Source: Sphingomonadaceae bacterium (lineage in GTDB: Bacteria > Pseudomonadota > Alphaproteobacteria > Sphingomonadales > Sphingomonadaceae). Taken from it: a stretch of 64,000 nucleotides of DNA. Location: contig JANYGB010000032.1 in assembly GCA_025359445.1 (NCBI GenBank), positions 1 to 64,000 of the forward strand. The letters are read 5' to 3'. The stretch's first letter is position 1. The number at the start of each line of letters is the position of its first letter. The notes beneath the pieces are model-generated. The model was not told the DNA's origin. It was given only the letters and a program-made list of their open reading frames with translations, and did no database searches. The position numbers and the translations under genes are program-made. Positions 19,933-28,533 of the stretch are shown here, piece by piece.

Positions 19933-20562
19933 ATGGCCCTACTCGATCATATTCTTGCCCTCGCCGCCCCGCTGATCCGGCGCCTCGGTCAGCGCAAACT
20001 TGCCGAGCGGCTCGCACAATTCGCGCTGATGCCGCCAACGCCGGGCCGGGTGGTGTTTCTGGGCGATAGCATCATCAAGCAGGGACAATGGGATGGCTGG
20101 TTCCCCGCGCTGCCCACGCTGAACCGCGGGATCGGGGGTGAGAGCATTGCGGATGTCGCCGCGCGGCTTGGCAGCGCGCTTCGGGCGCCGCGCGCGGTGG
20201 TGCTGATGGTCGGCACCAACGACGTCCACGAAGCCCGCAATTCTGCCGATATAGCTGCTGCTGCGATCCGTATGAAAAGCCTTGTCAGCGCGATCCGCAA
20301 GACCGCCCTCGACGCGGCCCTGATCGTCAACAGCGTCGCCCCGCGCACGCTCCACTACCGCGAGCGGATCGCCCAGTTCAATGCCGAGCTGGTGCAGATC
20401 GCCGCCGCAGCAGAAGCGCAATACCTCGATCTGTGGCCGGTGATGGCCGGACCCGACGGCGCAATCCGGCCCGAACTGACCACCGACGGGCTGCACCTGA
20501 CCGCGCAAGGCTATGCGGTGTGGGCCGGAGCGTTAGAGCCGGTGCTCGCGCGGTTTGACTAG
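19933..20562 (+). CDS. SGNH/GDSL-family hydrolase
   Basis: Esterase/lipase-fold enzyme of 209 aa. The four SGNH blocks are visible: GDS (VVFLGDSIIKQGQW), G (NRGIGGESIADVAARL), N (LMVGTNDVHEA) and the C-terminal D-x-x-H (TTDGLHLTAQGYAVW). It is close to platelet-activating-factor acetylhydrolase-like and lysophospholipase-like members. No clear signal peptide, so probably cytosolic. It begins 6 nt after oxyR and overlaps hutD by 8 nt. Substrate unknown. Confidence 0.88.
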   Translation: MALLDHILALAAPLIRRLGQRKLAERLAQFALMPPTPGRVVFLGDSIIKQGQWDGWFPALPTLNRGIGGESIADVAARLGSALRAPRAVVLMVGTNDVHEARNSADIAAAAIRMKSLVSAIRKTALDAALIVNSVAPRTLHYRERIAQFNAELVQIAAAAEAQYLDLWPVMAGPDGAIRPELTTDGLHLTAQGYAVWAGALEPVLARFD

Positions 20563-21100
20563 CGGGCGGAAAGTCCTTCGCGCTGCCTTGCGATTGGCCG
20601 TGCCGTGGAAAAACGGCGGCGGCGTGACTAGCGAAATCGCTTCATTTCCTGAGGGTTCGAGCATCGAGAGTTTTGGTTGGCGGATCAGCACAGCTTTGGT
20701 TGAAACGGCGGGCCCGTTTTCGAACTTTGCTGCCGTCGACCGCATCCTGACTGTGCTCGAAGGCAAGCTCGCTTTGCGGTTTTCGGCTGAAACCAGCGAA
20801 GTCATTCTGGCTTGCGGCCAAAGCCACACCTTCGCAGGCGACGTCGCCGTGCAAGGCGTCCCGCTAAACGGCCCCGTGCGTGACCTCAACGTCATGGTCC
20901 GGCGCGGCGAGTGGCGAGCTGAGGTGACAACCACCCGTCCGCAACAGACCGGCAATGAAATCCTGATTGCAATCGCAAGTAAGCCAACCGGCGGTCTCGC
21001 TGCGCTCGATGCCGTTCAGCTGGCGGGAGACGTAGCATTACCGATCGAATTCGTCGGCTACTTCGTAAGCCTGCGCCCGTCGGTTGCGCCCGAACGCTGA
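20555..21100 (+). CDS. hutD: HutD/Ves family protein
   Basis: Cupin-like protein of 181 aa. Family marks are PWKNGGGVTSEIASFPEG, FGWRISTALVETAGPFS and VRDLNVMVRRGEW. HutD is linked to histidine use in pseudomonads but its biochemical role is not settled. Here there are no hutU, hutH or hutI genes. The most plausible start is TTG at 20555, overlapping the SGNH stop (TTGACTAG); it leaves the expected ~17 residues before PWKNGGG. The gene ends 1 nt before the convergent pgsA stop. Confidence 0.8.
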   Translation: MTSGRKVLRAALRLAVPWKNGGGVTSEIASFPEGSSIESFGWRISTALVETAGPFSNFAAVDRILTVLEGKLALRFSAETSEVILACGQSHTFAGDVAVQGVPLNGPVRDLNVMVRRGEWRAEVTTTRPQQTGNEILIAIASKPTGGLAALDAVQLAGDVALPIEFVGYFVSLRPSVAPER

Positions 21101-21101
21101 T

Positions 21102-21695
21102 TCAATCCATGTGCCTCAAACCGACCCTCAGATAATCCCATCCGGTAATCACGGTCAGCGCGGCGGCCGCCCATAGCGTCGTCAAACCAACCGTATGCGG
21201 CACGTTCATCTCTATCCCGCCCAGCCAGACGTTCCACCACGGTATCGCATTGCCGAGGATCAGCGCGCCGAGCGACACCAGTTGAAAGGTGGTTTTCCAC
21301 TTCGCCAGCCGCGATACCGGCATTGAGACTTGCAGGCCGCCAAGGAATTCACGCAGCCCCGAGACCGCAATCTCGCGGATCAGGATCACCAAGCCAGCGA
21401 TCACGTGCATATCGCCCACATAAGGCCCCCGCATCACCCCTTGCGCGGCTAACACCAAAATAACTGCGGCAACCATGATCTTGTCAGCGATCGGATCGAG
21501 GAATGCGCCAAGCTTGCTTACTGCGCCATAGGACCGCGCGACATAGCCGTCGAAGTAATCGGTCAGCCCCATGAGCGTATACATGGCAAAGCCCAGACCA
21601 TAGCCCAGCCGCCAATCGGGCCACCACAGCAGCGCCACCAGCAGCGGCACCGCGACGATCCGTGACAGGGTGAGCAGGTTGGGCAAGGTCAGCAT
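21102..21695 (-). CDS. pgsA: CDP-diacylglycerol-glycerol-3-phosphate 3-phosphatidyltransferase
   Basis: Makes phosphatidylglycerol-phosphate, the committed step to PG and cardiolipin; integral membrane protein. 197 aa with several hydrophobic helices. The CDP-alcohol phosphotransferase signature DYFDGYVARSYGAVSKLGAF, followed by LDPIADK, gives D-x2-D-G-x2-A-R-x8-G-x3-D-x3-D. N-terminal LPNLLTLSRI is typical of PgsA. Substrate choice over phosphatidylserine synthase follows from length and that N-terminus. Confidence 0.95.
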   Translation of the reverse strand: MLTLPNLLTLSRIVAVPLLVALLWWPDWRLGYGLGFAMYTLMGLTDYFDGYVARSYGAVSKLGAFLDPIADKIMVAAVILVLAAQGVMRGPYVGDMHVIAGLVILIREIAVSGLREFLGGLQVSMPVSRLAKWKTTFQLVSLGALILGNAIPWWNVWLGGIEMNVPHTVGLTTLWAAAALTVITGWDYLRVGLRHMD

Positions 21696-21806
21696 AGCCG
21701 ATAGCCATAGCCGTCCGGCTCGCCGTGCAAAAGAGCGACTTAGTGCTTGTTCACACGAGGCTAGCCGCTAGGGTCCGGCCAACCCGGGGCGGCGCAAAGC
21801 GATTAC

Positions 21807-23117
21807 ATGACAACACAGACTCATCTGATCCGCAGCCGTCGTTTCCTGCCGCTGTTTGTCACCCAATTGCTCAATGCTTTCAATGACAACCTGTTCAAAA
21901 ACGCGATGGTGCTGTTCGTCGTTTACAGCGTCTACAATTCCGAAGCCGCCGAAGGCCAGTTCAGCGCAATTGCCTCGGCAGTGTTCATCCTGCCGTTCTT
22001 CATTCTCTCCGCAGTGTCGGGCCAGCTCGCCGACATGCGCGATAAGGCGCGAATCATCCGCATCGTGAAAGCCTGCGAAATCGGCATCATGATGATCGGC
22101 GCGGCCGGGCTGCTGATGGCATGGCAGGGCTTTGCAGTGACCACCATGGCGATCCCGTTGATGCTGCTCGCGCTGTTCGGGATGGGCGTCCATTCGACCT
22201 TCTTCGGCCCGATCAAGTATGCGATTTTGCCCCAGCACTTGCACCCCGATGAAGTGCTGGCCGGGACTGGGCTGGTCGAGGCGGGAACGTATATCGCAAT
22301 CCTGGCGGGGACGATTTTGGCGGGCTGGATCCCGGTGCAATGGGCCGCAGCCGGCGTTATCGTGACCGCAGTGATCGGCTATTTCACCAGCCGCGCGGTG
22401 CCCCCTGCCCCGCCGCATCATGAGCCCGAGCCGCTCGATTTCCACCTGTTTCGCGCATCATATGACCTCGTCCGCAACACCAGCGACGATCGCCGGGTGT
22501 TCCTTGCGGTGATGGCGATCAGCTTTTTCTGGACCATCGGCACCGTGCTGTTCGTGCAGTTCCCGCCGCTTGCCAAGAACGTTCTGACCGCCAGCAAAGA
22601 AGTCGCCAGCCTGTTCCTGGTGATCTTCTCAATCGGGGTCGCGATCGGTTCGCTCTCGGTCAACGCGCTGCTCAAGGGCACCGTATCGGCCCGCTATTCG
22701 CCAAGTTCGGTGCTGGCGATGGGGTTGTTCGTGGTCGGCTTTTTCGTCGTCTGCCGCCAGTGGACCCCGCACACCGGCGGGCTGCTTGATGTCAACGCCT
22801 TCATGGCGCAGCCGCTGGCGGTGCCGCTGCTGCTGTGCCTGCTGGGGATTGCCGTGGCCGGCGGCATGTTCGTCGTGCCCCTATATGCTTTTCTGACGAC
22901 CTTCGTCGACAAGTCGCAGACCTCGCGCACCATTGCGGCGAACAACATCGTCAATTCGTTTGCGATGGTGGTGGGTTCGCTGTTGGCCAGCGGGTTGTCG
23001 CTCGCGGGTGTGCCGATCGTTCAGCAGATCCTGCTCAGCGCGGCGATGTGCCTAGTCTCGGCGTGGATCGCGCGGAAATTGGTGGCGGCTGAGGTGGCAG
23101 TTTCCCGTCCAGCCTGA
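21807..23117 (+). CDS. LplT-like MFS transporter
   Basis: 436-aa membrane protein with about 12 hydrophobic segments. It resembles the lysophospholipid flippase LplT and the transporter half of Aas fusions: FVTQLLNAFNDNLFKNAMV, GVHSTFFGPIKYAILPQHL and LVEAGTYIAILAGTILAG. The family re-imports lysophospholipids for reacylation. The partner acyltransferase (plsC/aas) is not adjacent, though pgsA is divergent 111 nt away. The exact substrate is inferred. Confidence 0.8.
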   Translation: MTTQTHLIRSRRFLPLFVTQLLNAFNDNLFKNAMVLFVVYSVYNSEAAEGQFSAIASAVFILPFFILSAVSGQLADMRDKARIIRIVKACEIGIMMIGAAGLLMAWQGFAVTTMAIPLMLLALFGMGVHSTFFGPIKYAILPQHLHPDEVLAGTGLVEAGTYIAILAGTILAGWIPVQWAAAGVIVTAVIGYFTSRAVPPAPPHHEPEPLDFHLFRASYDLVRNTSDDRRVFLAVMAISFFWTIGTVLFVQFPPLAKNVLTASKEVASLFLVIFSIGVAIGSLSVNALLKGTVSARYSPSSVLAMGLFVVGFFVVCRQWTPHTGGLLDVNAFMAQPLAVPLLLCLLGIAVAGGMFVVPLYAFLTTFVDKSQTSRTIAANNIVNSFAMVVGSLLASGLSLAGVPIVQQILLSAAMCLVSAWIARKLVAAEVAVSRPA

Positions 23118-23309
23118 TCAGGCAATAAACAGCGATACCGCGATGAAGCAGGCGCAATAGGCCAGCAGAAATTCGCGCAGGTTCTTCATCCAGCCGGGGC
23201 GAACTTGCGGCTTCGTCAGCGCCGCAGCCCCGCGGCGAATGTGGGGGGCAAGGCTGGCCAGGAACGGGTGGCGAGCCATCTCATCGGTAAGTACCAGCGA
23301 CCTTCTCAT
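23118..23309 (-). CDS. small protein with one C-terminal membrane segment
   Basis: 63 aa, MRRSLVLTDEMARHPFLASL at the start, a basic middle (RRGAAALTKPQVRPGWMKN) and a hydrophobic tail (EFLLAYCACFIAVSLFIA). It resembles a tail-anchored or single-pass protein. The stop abuts the LplT-like stop with no gap. No strong Shine-Dalgarno is seen. I do not recognise the family; the clear basic-then-hydrophobic design and exact packing argue that it is real. Confidence 0.45.
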   Translation of the reverse strand: MRRSLVLTDEMARHPFLASLAPHIRRGAAALTKPQVRPGWMKNLREFLLAYCACFIAVSLFIA

Positions 23310-23327
23310 GGAAACCGGGTTAAGAAC

Positions 23328-23407
23328 TCACCAACCATTGCTCCAGCCCGTTAATCACAGTTATCCGCTGCGTTCCCAGAGTGGCACAGATGCGAACCGG
23401 TTGGTGA
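23328..23407. other. separated 9-bp inverted repeat upstream of the thiamine-diphosphate enzyme
   Basis: TCACCAACC (23328-23336) and GGTTGGTGA (23399-23407) are exact inverse copies 62 nt apart, in the intergenic region between the 63-aa gene and the TPP-enzyme start. It could be a two-site operator or fold the leader; no other signal is visible. Confidence 0.25.
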
Positions 23408-23457
23408 AAACCCCGCCCCACGTTGCGGCCCGCGCGGGCACCCGCTAAAGCCCGCCA

Positions 23458-25152
23458 ATGACCACGCAAACGACAGTTAACGGCGGGCGGTTTCTGGTCG
23501 ATTGCCTCGTCGCGCAAGGCGCTGACCGCATCTTTACCGTCCCGGGCGAAAGCTTTTTGGCCGTGCTCGATGCATTGCACGATACGCCCGAGATCGAAAC
23601 TGTGGTGTGCCGCCAGGAAGGCGGCGCGGCGTTCATGGCCTGCGCTGATGGGGCGATGACCGGAAAACCAGGCGTATGCTTCGTCACCCGCGGCCCCGGC
23701 GCGACCAATGCCAGCATCGGCGTGCATGTCGCGATGCAGGATTCGCAACCGATGCTGCTGTTCATCGGCGATGTCGATCGCGGGATGAAAGACCGCGAGG
23801 GGTTTCAGGAGGTCGATTTCGGAGCGATGTTCGCGCCGCTGGCCAAACTGGTGCTGCGGATCGACGACCCGGCGCGCATCCCTGAGTATGTCGCGCGGGC
23901 GTGGAACGTGGCGCTGGCTGGACGACCTGGGCCGGTAGTGATCGCCTTGCCCGAAGACATGTTGCTGCAAGAGGTAACCGGCGTTGCCCCGCGCCCGGCG
24001 ATCACCCGCCCCGCGCAAGCGGTTTGCCCGGACGCGATGGGGGTGCTGATGCAGATGATCGAAGCTGCCGCATCGCCAGTCGCTATCATCGGCGGCGCGG
24101 GCTGGCACGCGAAGGCGCGCGAACACTTTACCAGCTTTGCCGAGCGTATCGGCCTACCGGTGGCGGGCGCGTTCCGGCGGCAAGACGCGATCTCCAACGC
24201 CAGCTCGGTCTGGGCGGGAAACCTGGGCTATGGCCCCAGCCCCGCACTGACCCAGCGCATCAAAAATGCCGACCTGATCATCGCGCTCGGCGCGCGGCTG
24301 GGTGAGGCGACCACCGACGGCTACACGCTGATCACGCCCGAGCACCCGGGCCAGTTGCTGGTTCACGTGCATCCAGACCCGAACGAGCTCGGCCGGGTTT
24401 ACCGCCCCGATCTGGCAATCTGCGCCGACATGACCGAATTCGCCGAGGCGGCGGACTTGTGGGACGACGACCTGACCTCGTTCGATGCGGGCGAGGAAGC
24501 GCACCTCGAATGGCTTGACTGGTCGACCGCCAAGCCAGCCCCTTACGCGCTCGACATGGCTGCTTGCGTGACCGCCATGCGTGAGGCGCTGCCCGGCGAT
24601 GCGATCATCTGCAATGGCGCTGGCAACTTTTCGGGCTGGTGGCACCGGTATTGGCGTTACGATGGCTTCCCCACGCAGCTCGCCCCCACCGCCGGGGCGA
24701 TGGGCTACGGCGTCCCCGCAGCGGTCGCGGCAGCCTTGCGCCACCCGGAACGCACCGTGGTCGCGCTGGCGGGTGACGGCGACTTCCTGATGAACGGCCA
24801 GGAACTGGCCACTGCGGTGCAGTACGGCGCAGACTTGCTGGTCGTGCTGGTCGACAACAGCGCTTACGGCACGATCCGGATGCATCAGGAGCGCGAGTTT
24901 CCGGCGCGCATTTCGGGCACCACCCTGCACAATCCTGACTTTGCCGCATTGGCGGCGGCTTATGGCGGATGGTCGGCGCGGGTGGAGACGACCGGGCAAT
25001 TCCGCGAGGCACTGGCGCAGGCGCAAACGCGCAAAGGGCTGCGGTTGCTGCACCTCATAATCGATGTCGAGCAATTGAGCGCTGGCGGGGCGACGATATC
25101 GGGATTGCGGGCAAGGAGCGGTAGCTCCCCTTACCCACAACCGTCATCCTGA
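23458..25152 (+). CDS. thiamine-diphosphate-dependent enzyme, acetolactate-synthase-like
   Basis: 564 aa with the three-domain POX/AHAS layout. The activating Glu is E54 (VVCRQEGGAAFMA), the central domain includes VAIIGGAGWHAKAREHF, and the TPP/Mg motif is GDGDFLMNGQELATAVQYGA, followed by a DNSAYG segment. There is no small regulatory subunit downstream, and the sequence differs from biosynthetic IlvB, so a catabolic decarboxylase or ligase role is as likely as acetolactate synthesis. The last codons and the stop lie inside a palindromic repeat (from 25141), so the C-terminus (QPSS) is partly repeat-encoded. Confidence 0.85.
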   Translation: MTTQTTVNGGRFLVDCLVAQGADRIFTVPGESFLAVLDALHDTPEIETVVCRQEGGAAFMACADGAMTGKPGVCFVTRGPGATNASIGVHVAMQDSQPMLLFIGDVDRGMKDREGFQEVDFGAMFAPLAKLVLRIDDPARIPEYVARAWNVALAGRPGPVVIALPEDMLLQEVTGVAPRPAITRPAQAVCPDAMGVLMQMIEAAASPVAIIGGAGWHAKAREHFTSFAERIGLPVAGAFRRQDAISNASSVWAGNLGYGPSPALTQRIKNADLIIALGARLGEATTDGYTLITPEHPGQLLVHVHPDPNELGRVYRPDLAICADMTEFAEAADLWDDDLTSFDAGEEAHLEWLDWSTAKPAPYALDMAACVTAMREALPGDAIICNGAGNFSGWWHRYWRYDGFPTQLAPTAGAMGYGVPAAVAAALRHPERTVVALAGDGDFLMNGQELATAVQYGADLLVVLVDNSAYGTIRMHQEREFPARISGTTLHNPDFAALAAAYGGWSARVETTGQFREALAQAQTRKGLRLLHLIIDVEQLSAGGATISGLRARSGSSPYPQPSS

Positions 25153-25290
25153 ACTTGTTTCAGGACCCATTTCTCCCCACGACCGGAGCATAGGAACGCG
25201 CGCCCTGTTGGCCGTGGGGTGACGCTACGAATCGATTGCGCACTCCGGATTTTCGGCACGATGGGCCCTGAAACAAGTTCAGGGTGACGG
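25141..25290. repeat. 150-nt palindromic repeat, CCTGAACTTGTTTCAGG family
   Basis: Arms of 30 nt at 25141-25170 and 25261-25290 are inverse copies with 28 of 30 positions matching; each arm contains CCTGAA..TTCAGG as its own dyad. It spans the end of the TPP-enzyme gene and most of the convergent gap to the EVE-domain gene. The enzyme's TGA (25150-25152) is part of the left arm. Confidence 0.85.
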
Positions 25291-25325
25291 AAAAAGCGAG
25301 GTTGCTTGGCGCGTCGCCTGCCCCG

Positions 25326-25745
25326 TTAGCTCTTCGACAGCCCCACAATATGCTCCCACTCGGCCGGTTTGACCGGTGAGATCGAAAGCCGGAACTTGGT
25401 CAGCAGGTCCATATCGGCCAGCGCCGGATCGGCCTTGATCTCTTTCAAGGTCACCGCGCGCTTGAGCTTTTTAACGGGCTTGACCTTGACCGAGGTCCAG
25501 CGCCCGGTCGGATCGGTTGGGTCTTGAAACCCTGCCTTGGTGATCTTGATGATCCCGACGATCTCAACGCCGACGTTCGAGTGATAGAAAAACGCCTCGT
25601 CGCCCACCACCATCGCCCGCAAATGCAGCCGCGCAGTGTAGTTGCGCACCCCGTCCCAGGTGCCCTCACCCTCAGCAATCAGGTCGTCCCAGCCGTAAAC
25701 GTCGGGTTCCGATTTCAGCAGCCAGTACGATTTGATTTTGGTCAT
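25326..25745 (-). CDS. EVE domain-containing protein
   Basis: 139-aa protein made of a single EVE domain (PUA-like fold): KSYWLLKSEPDVYGWDDL, TWDGVRNYTARLHLRAM and AFFYHSNVGVEIVGIIKI are the hallmark blocks. EVE domains bind modified bases in DNA or RNA; eukaryotic THYN1 is the reference member. ATG 25745 is chosen because homology starts at MTKIKSYW. It is divergent (63 nt) from the 2OG oxygenase. No restriction or modification gene is next to it. Confidence 0.9.
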   Translation of the reverse strand: MTKIKSYWLLKSEPDVYGWDDLIAEGEGTWDGVRNYTARLHLRAMVVGDEAFFYHSNVGVEIVGIIKITKAGFQDPTDPTGRWTSVKVKPVKKLKRAVTLKEIKADPALADMDLLTKFRLSISPVKPAEWEHIVGLSKS

Positions 25746-25808
25746 GCCAGCGCGTCCAAAAGGGTCTATGCCGCGCCCATAGCAAGGCAATCACGGACCC
25801 GTCCACCA

Positions 25809-26747
25809 ATGGTACTCGATAAACTGCCCGTCCTCTCACTAGCCGACGACAAGGCCCGCTTTTCGCAGGATATCGGCGAAAGTTTCCGCGGTTTCGGCTT
25901 TGCGCTGGTCAAGGATCACGGGATCGATCCGGCGCTGATTGCCTCGGCCTGGCAACTGACCGAGCAGTTCTTCGCGCTGCCCGAAGCCGAAAAGCGCAGC
26001 TATTACGATGCGGCCAAGTCCGGCGCGCGCGGATATACGCCGCTGGGCACCGAGATCGCCAAAGGCGCGAAAGTCAGCGATCTGAAGGAGTTTTGGCACG
26101 TCGGGCGCGATTTGCCGGAAGGCTCGCCGCTGGCCGACGCTTCGATGCCGCCCAATGTCTGGCCGGATCACCCGGCTGAATTCCGCGAAGTGCTGGAGAC
26201 GCTATACGCCCAGTTCGACACCGCCGGCGCAACGATCTTGTCGCGCATTGCGGCACATCTTGGCCTCGACGAGCATTGGTTCGATCCGGCTATCGAAGAC
26301 GGCAATTCGGTGCTGCGGCTGCTGCATTATCCGCCATTGACCGGGATGGACGGCGAAGCGATCCGCGCCGGGGCGCACGGCGATATCAACCTGATCACGC
26401 TGCTGCTTGGTGCCGAGGAAGCCGGGCTCGAACTGCTCACCCGCGATGGCACCTGGATCCCGGCCAATCCGCCCGAAGGCGCGCTGGTGGTCAATGTCGG
26501 CGATATGCTCGAACGTCTGACCAACCATGTGCTCCCATCAACGATCCACCGGGTGCGCAATCCCGATGCGACGCGGGCGCAATTCAGCCGCTATTCGATG
26601 CCGTTTTTCCTCCACTTGCGCAGCGATTTTCCGATCCGGACTTTGCCCCAATGCATCACCCCGGACAATCCCGACCGCTATCCTGAACCGATCCTCGCCG
26701 ACGAATTTCTCCAGCAGCGGCTGCGCGAGATTGGTCTGAAGAAGTAA
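25809..26747 (+). CDS. 2-oxoglutarate/Fe(II) oxygenase, isopenicillin-N-synthase-like
   Basis: 312 aa. DIOX_N-like N-terminus (FRGFGFALVKDHGIDPALI) and jelly-roll core with the iron facial triad H190-x-D192 (AGAHGDINLITLLLG) and H247 (LPSTIHRVRNP), then RYSMPFFLH for the co-substrate arginine. The bacterial relatives are mostly uncharacterised; real isopenicillin synthesis is unlikely since no NRPS is present. ATG 25809 fits the family N-terminus; a longer frame overlaps the divergent EVE gene. Confidence 0.88.
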   Translation: MVLDKLPVLSLADDKARFSQDIGESFRGFGFALVKDHGIDPALIASAWQLTEQFFALPEAEKRSYYDAAKSGARGYTPLGTEIAKGAKVSDLKEFWHVGRDLPEGSPLADASMPPNVWPDHPAEFREVLETLYAQFDTAGATILSRIAAHLGLDEHWFDPAIEDGNSVLRLLHYPPLTGMDGEAIRAGAHGDINLITLLLGAEEAGLELLTRDGTWIPANPPEGALVVNVGDMLERLTNHVLPSTIHRVRNPDATRAQFSRYSMPFFLHLRSDFPIRTLPQCITPDNPDRYPEPILADEFLQQRLREIGLKK

Positions 26748-26781
26748 CTCAGGTTGGTCTTAGCCAGTCGTAAAGCCGGGT

Positions 26782-26789
26782 TTAACCCT
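26782..26789. promoter_or_regulatory. TTAACCCT element upstream of the GGDEF-EAL gene
   Basis: TTAACCCT lies 54 nt before the start codon. The same 8-mer is 48 nt before the PilZ gene at 41415-41422. It resembles a CtrA half-site (TTAACC), but the second TTAA half at 7-nt spacing is missing, so this is only a candidate. Confidence 0.2.
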
Positions 26790-26843
26790 ATTTTCAGGCC
26801 TTGCTGCGATACCTTGCGCGTCTGAAGCAGGGGAAGTGCGCGC

Positions 26844-28484
26844 ATGGCGCAGGGCGAAGTGACAAATGCCGTACGCGCAGCCGTATCGCCCCGATTTGGG
26901 CGGTCGAGCCGCGATATCGTCTCGCTTGGCATCGCTTGCGCGGCAATCATCATGTTCGTGGGCAACGGCGGGACAGCCTTGCCGCAAATCGTACGCAATC
27001 TGGCCGGCGACGGCAGCGGCCCCGACCGGTTGCTGATCAACGCGCTGTTGCTCAACATCGCGCTCGTGATCTTTGGCTGGCGGCGCTACCGCGACCTCAG
27101 CTCCGAAATAGCCGAGCGCCGCAAGGCCGAAGCATTTGCGCGCGAACTCTCCGAACATGATGCGTTAACCGGATGCCTCAACCGGCGCAGCATCAGTGCT
27201 GCCGCCAGCGCGCTGGCCACGGCGGCGCATGCTCGCGGCGATCTGGCCGGTTTCATCATGCTTGATCTCGATCGGTTCAAACAAGTCAACGACGTGAACG
27301 GACACGCCGCCGGCGATTGCCTGCTGAGCGAAGCGGCTGACCGGATCGGCCAGGCCTTACCCCCGGGTGCCCTGCTCGCGCGGCTGGGCGGCGACGAATT
27401 TGCCGTCATCCTGCCATTTTCACCAGCGCGCGCTGACGAAGTCGAAAGGTTGGCCGAAGCGCTGATCGCCAAAGTCGCACAGCCGGTGCAATTCGGCGAT
27501 TTTGAGCTGGAGACGACCATTTCTGCCGGGATCAGCCGGACTGAACCGGGCCAGCCTGCCGATATCCAGACCCAGCTGCACATGGCTGACATCGCCATGT
27601 ACCACGCCAAGCGGAATGGCCGGAACCGCTTCGCTTGGTTCGAACCCAACATGGAGAGCGAGCAGCGCTTTCGCTCGGAAATGGCGGCGGGCATTCGCCG
27701 CGGCATTCCGCTTGGCGAATTCGTTCCCTACTACGAAAAGCAGATGGACCTCGAAACCGGAACCATCGCCGGGTTCGAGATGCTGGCGCGGTGGAATTCG
27801 CCCAAACTGGGAATGGTCAATCCCGATATCTTCATCCCGGTTGCCGAAGAAATCGGGGTAATCGCCGAACTGTCCGAATGCCTGATCCGCCAAGCGTTGC
27901 GCGATGCCAAGAACTGGGATCCCAAGCTGACCTTGTCAGTCAACATTTCGCCGATTCAGTTGCGTGATCCGTGGTTCGCGCAAAAGCTGCTCAAGATTCT
28001 GCTCGAAGCCAATTTCCCGCCCAGCCGGCTGGAAATCGAAGTCACCGAAAGCTGCTTGCACGAAAACGTCGGGCTGGTTCGGACGTTGATCACCAGTCTC
28101 AAGAATCAGGGGATCACCGTCAGCCTCGACGATTTCGGCACCGGCTACAGCTCGCTATCGCAATTGCGCACCTTGCCGTTTGACCGGATCAAGATTGACC
28201 GCAGCTTTGTGATGTCGCTGCTTGAAGACAAAGACAGCGCGACGATCATCCAGTCGATCATCTCGCTGGGTGAAGGTCTGGGCCTGCCGATCACCGCCGA
28301 AGGAATCGAAAGCGAAGCGGTACTCGCCGAGCTGCGCCGCTTTGGCAAATTCAAAGGTCAGGGCTATCTATATGGCTTCCCTGAGCCTGCCGACCGCACT
28401 GAAGCTACCCTTGCGCAGCTCGACTTGCTGCTGGAACCACCCATAGCGCCTGAGATAAGCCCCCAGCAGCGCACAGCGCGCTAG
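26844..28484 (+). CDS. membrane-anchored GGDEF-EAL protein (c-di-GMP turnover)
   Basis: 546 aa. Two membrane segments (about 25-42 and 63-79), then GGDEF (HDALTGCLNRRS; motif RLGGDEF with GGDEF at 182-186) and EAL. The GGDEF motif is intact, but no RxxD inhibitory site sits five residues before it. The EAL motif reads E312-M-L; the other phosphodiesterase residues (SVNISPIQL, EVTES, LDDFGTGYSS, KIDRSFV, TAEGIE, QGYLYG) are kept, so activity is plausible. The short periplasmic loop has no recognised sensor domain. It is separated from dapF by 49 nt. Confidence 0.93.
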   Translation: MAQGEVTNAVRAAVSPRFGRSSRDIVSLGIACAAIIMFVGNGGTALPQIVRNLAGDGSGPDRLLINALLLNIALVIFGWRRYRDLSSEIAERRKAEAFARELSEHDALTGCLNRRSISAAASALATAAHARGDLAGFIMLDLDRFKQVNDVNGHAAGDCLLSEAADRIGQALPPGALLARLGGDEFAVILPFSPARADEVERLAEALIAKVAQPVQFGDFELETTISAGISRTEPGQPADIQTQLHMADIAMYHAKRNGRNRFAWFEPNMESEQRFRSEMAAGIRRGIPLGEFVPYYEKQMDLETGTIAGFEMLARWNSPKLGMVNPDIFIPVAEEIGVIAELSECLIRQALRDAKNWDPKLTLSVNISPIQLRDPWFAQKLLKILLEANFPPSRLEIEVTESCLHENVGLVRTLITSLKNQGITVSLDDFGTGYSSLSQLRTLPFDRIKIDRSFVMSLLEDKDSATIIQSIISLGEGLGLPITAEGIESEAVLAELRRFGKFKGQGYLYGFPEPADRTEATLAQLDLLLEPPIAPEISPQQRTAR

Positions 28485-28533
28485 GGGCTCCGGCCCTTTA
28501 CGCAACCCGCACGAGCGCATAGAGCGCCTGGGC

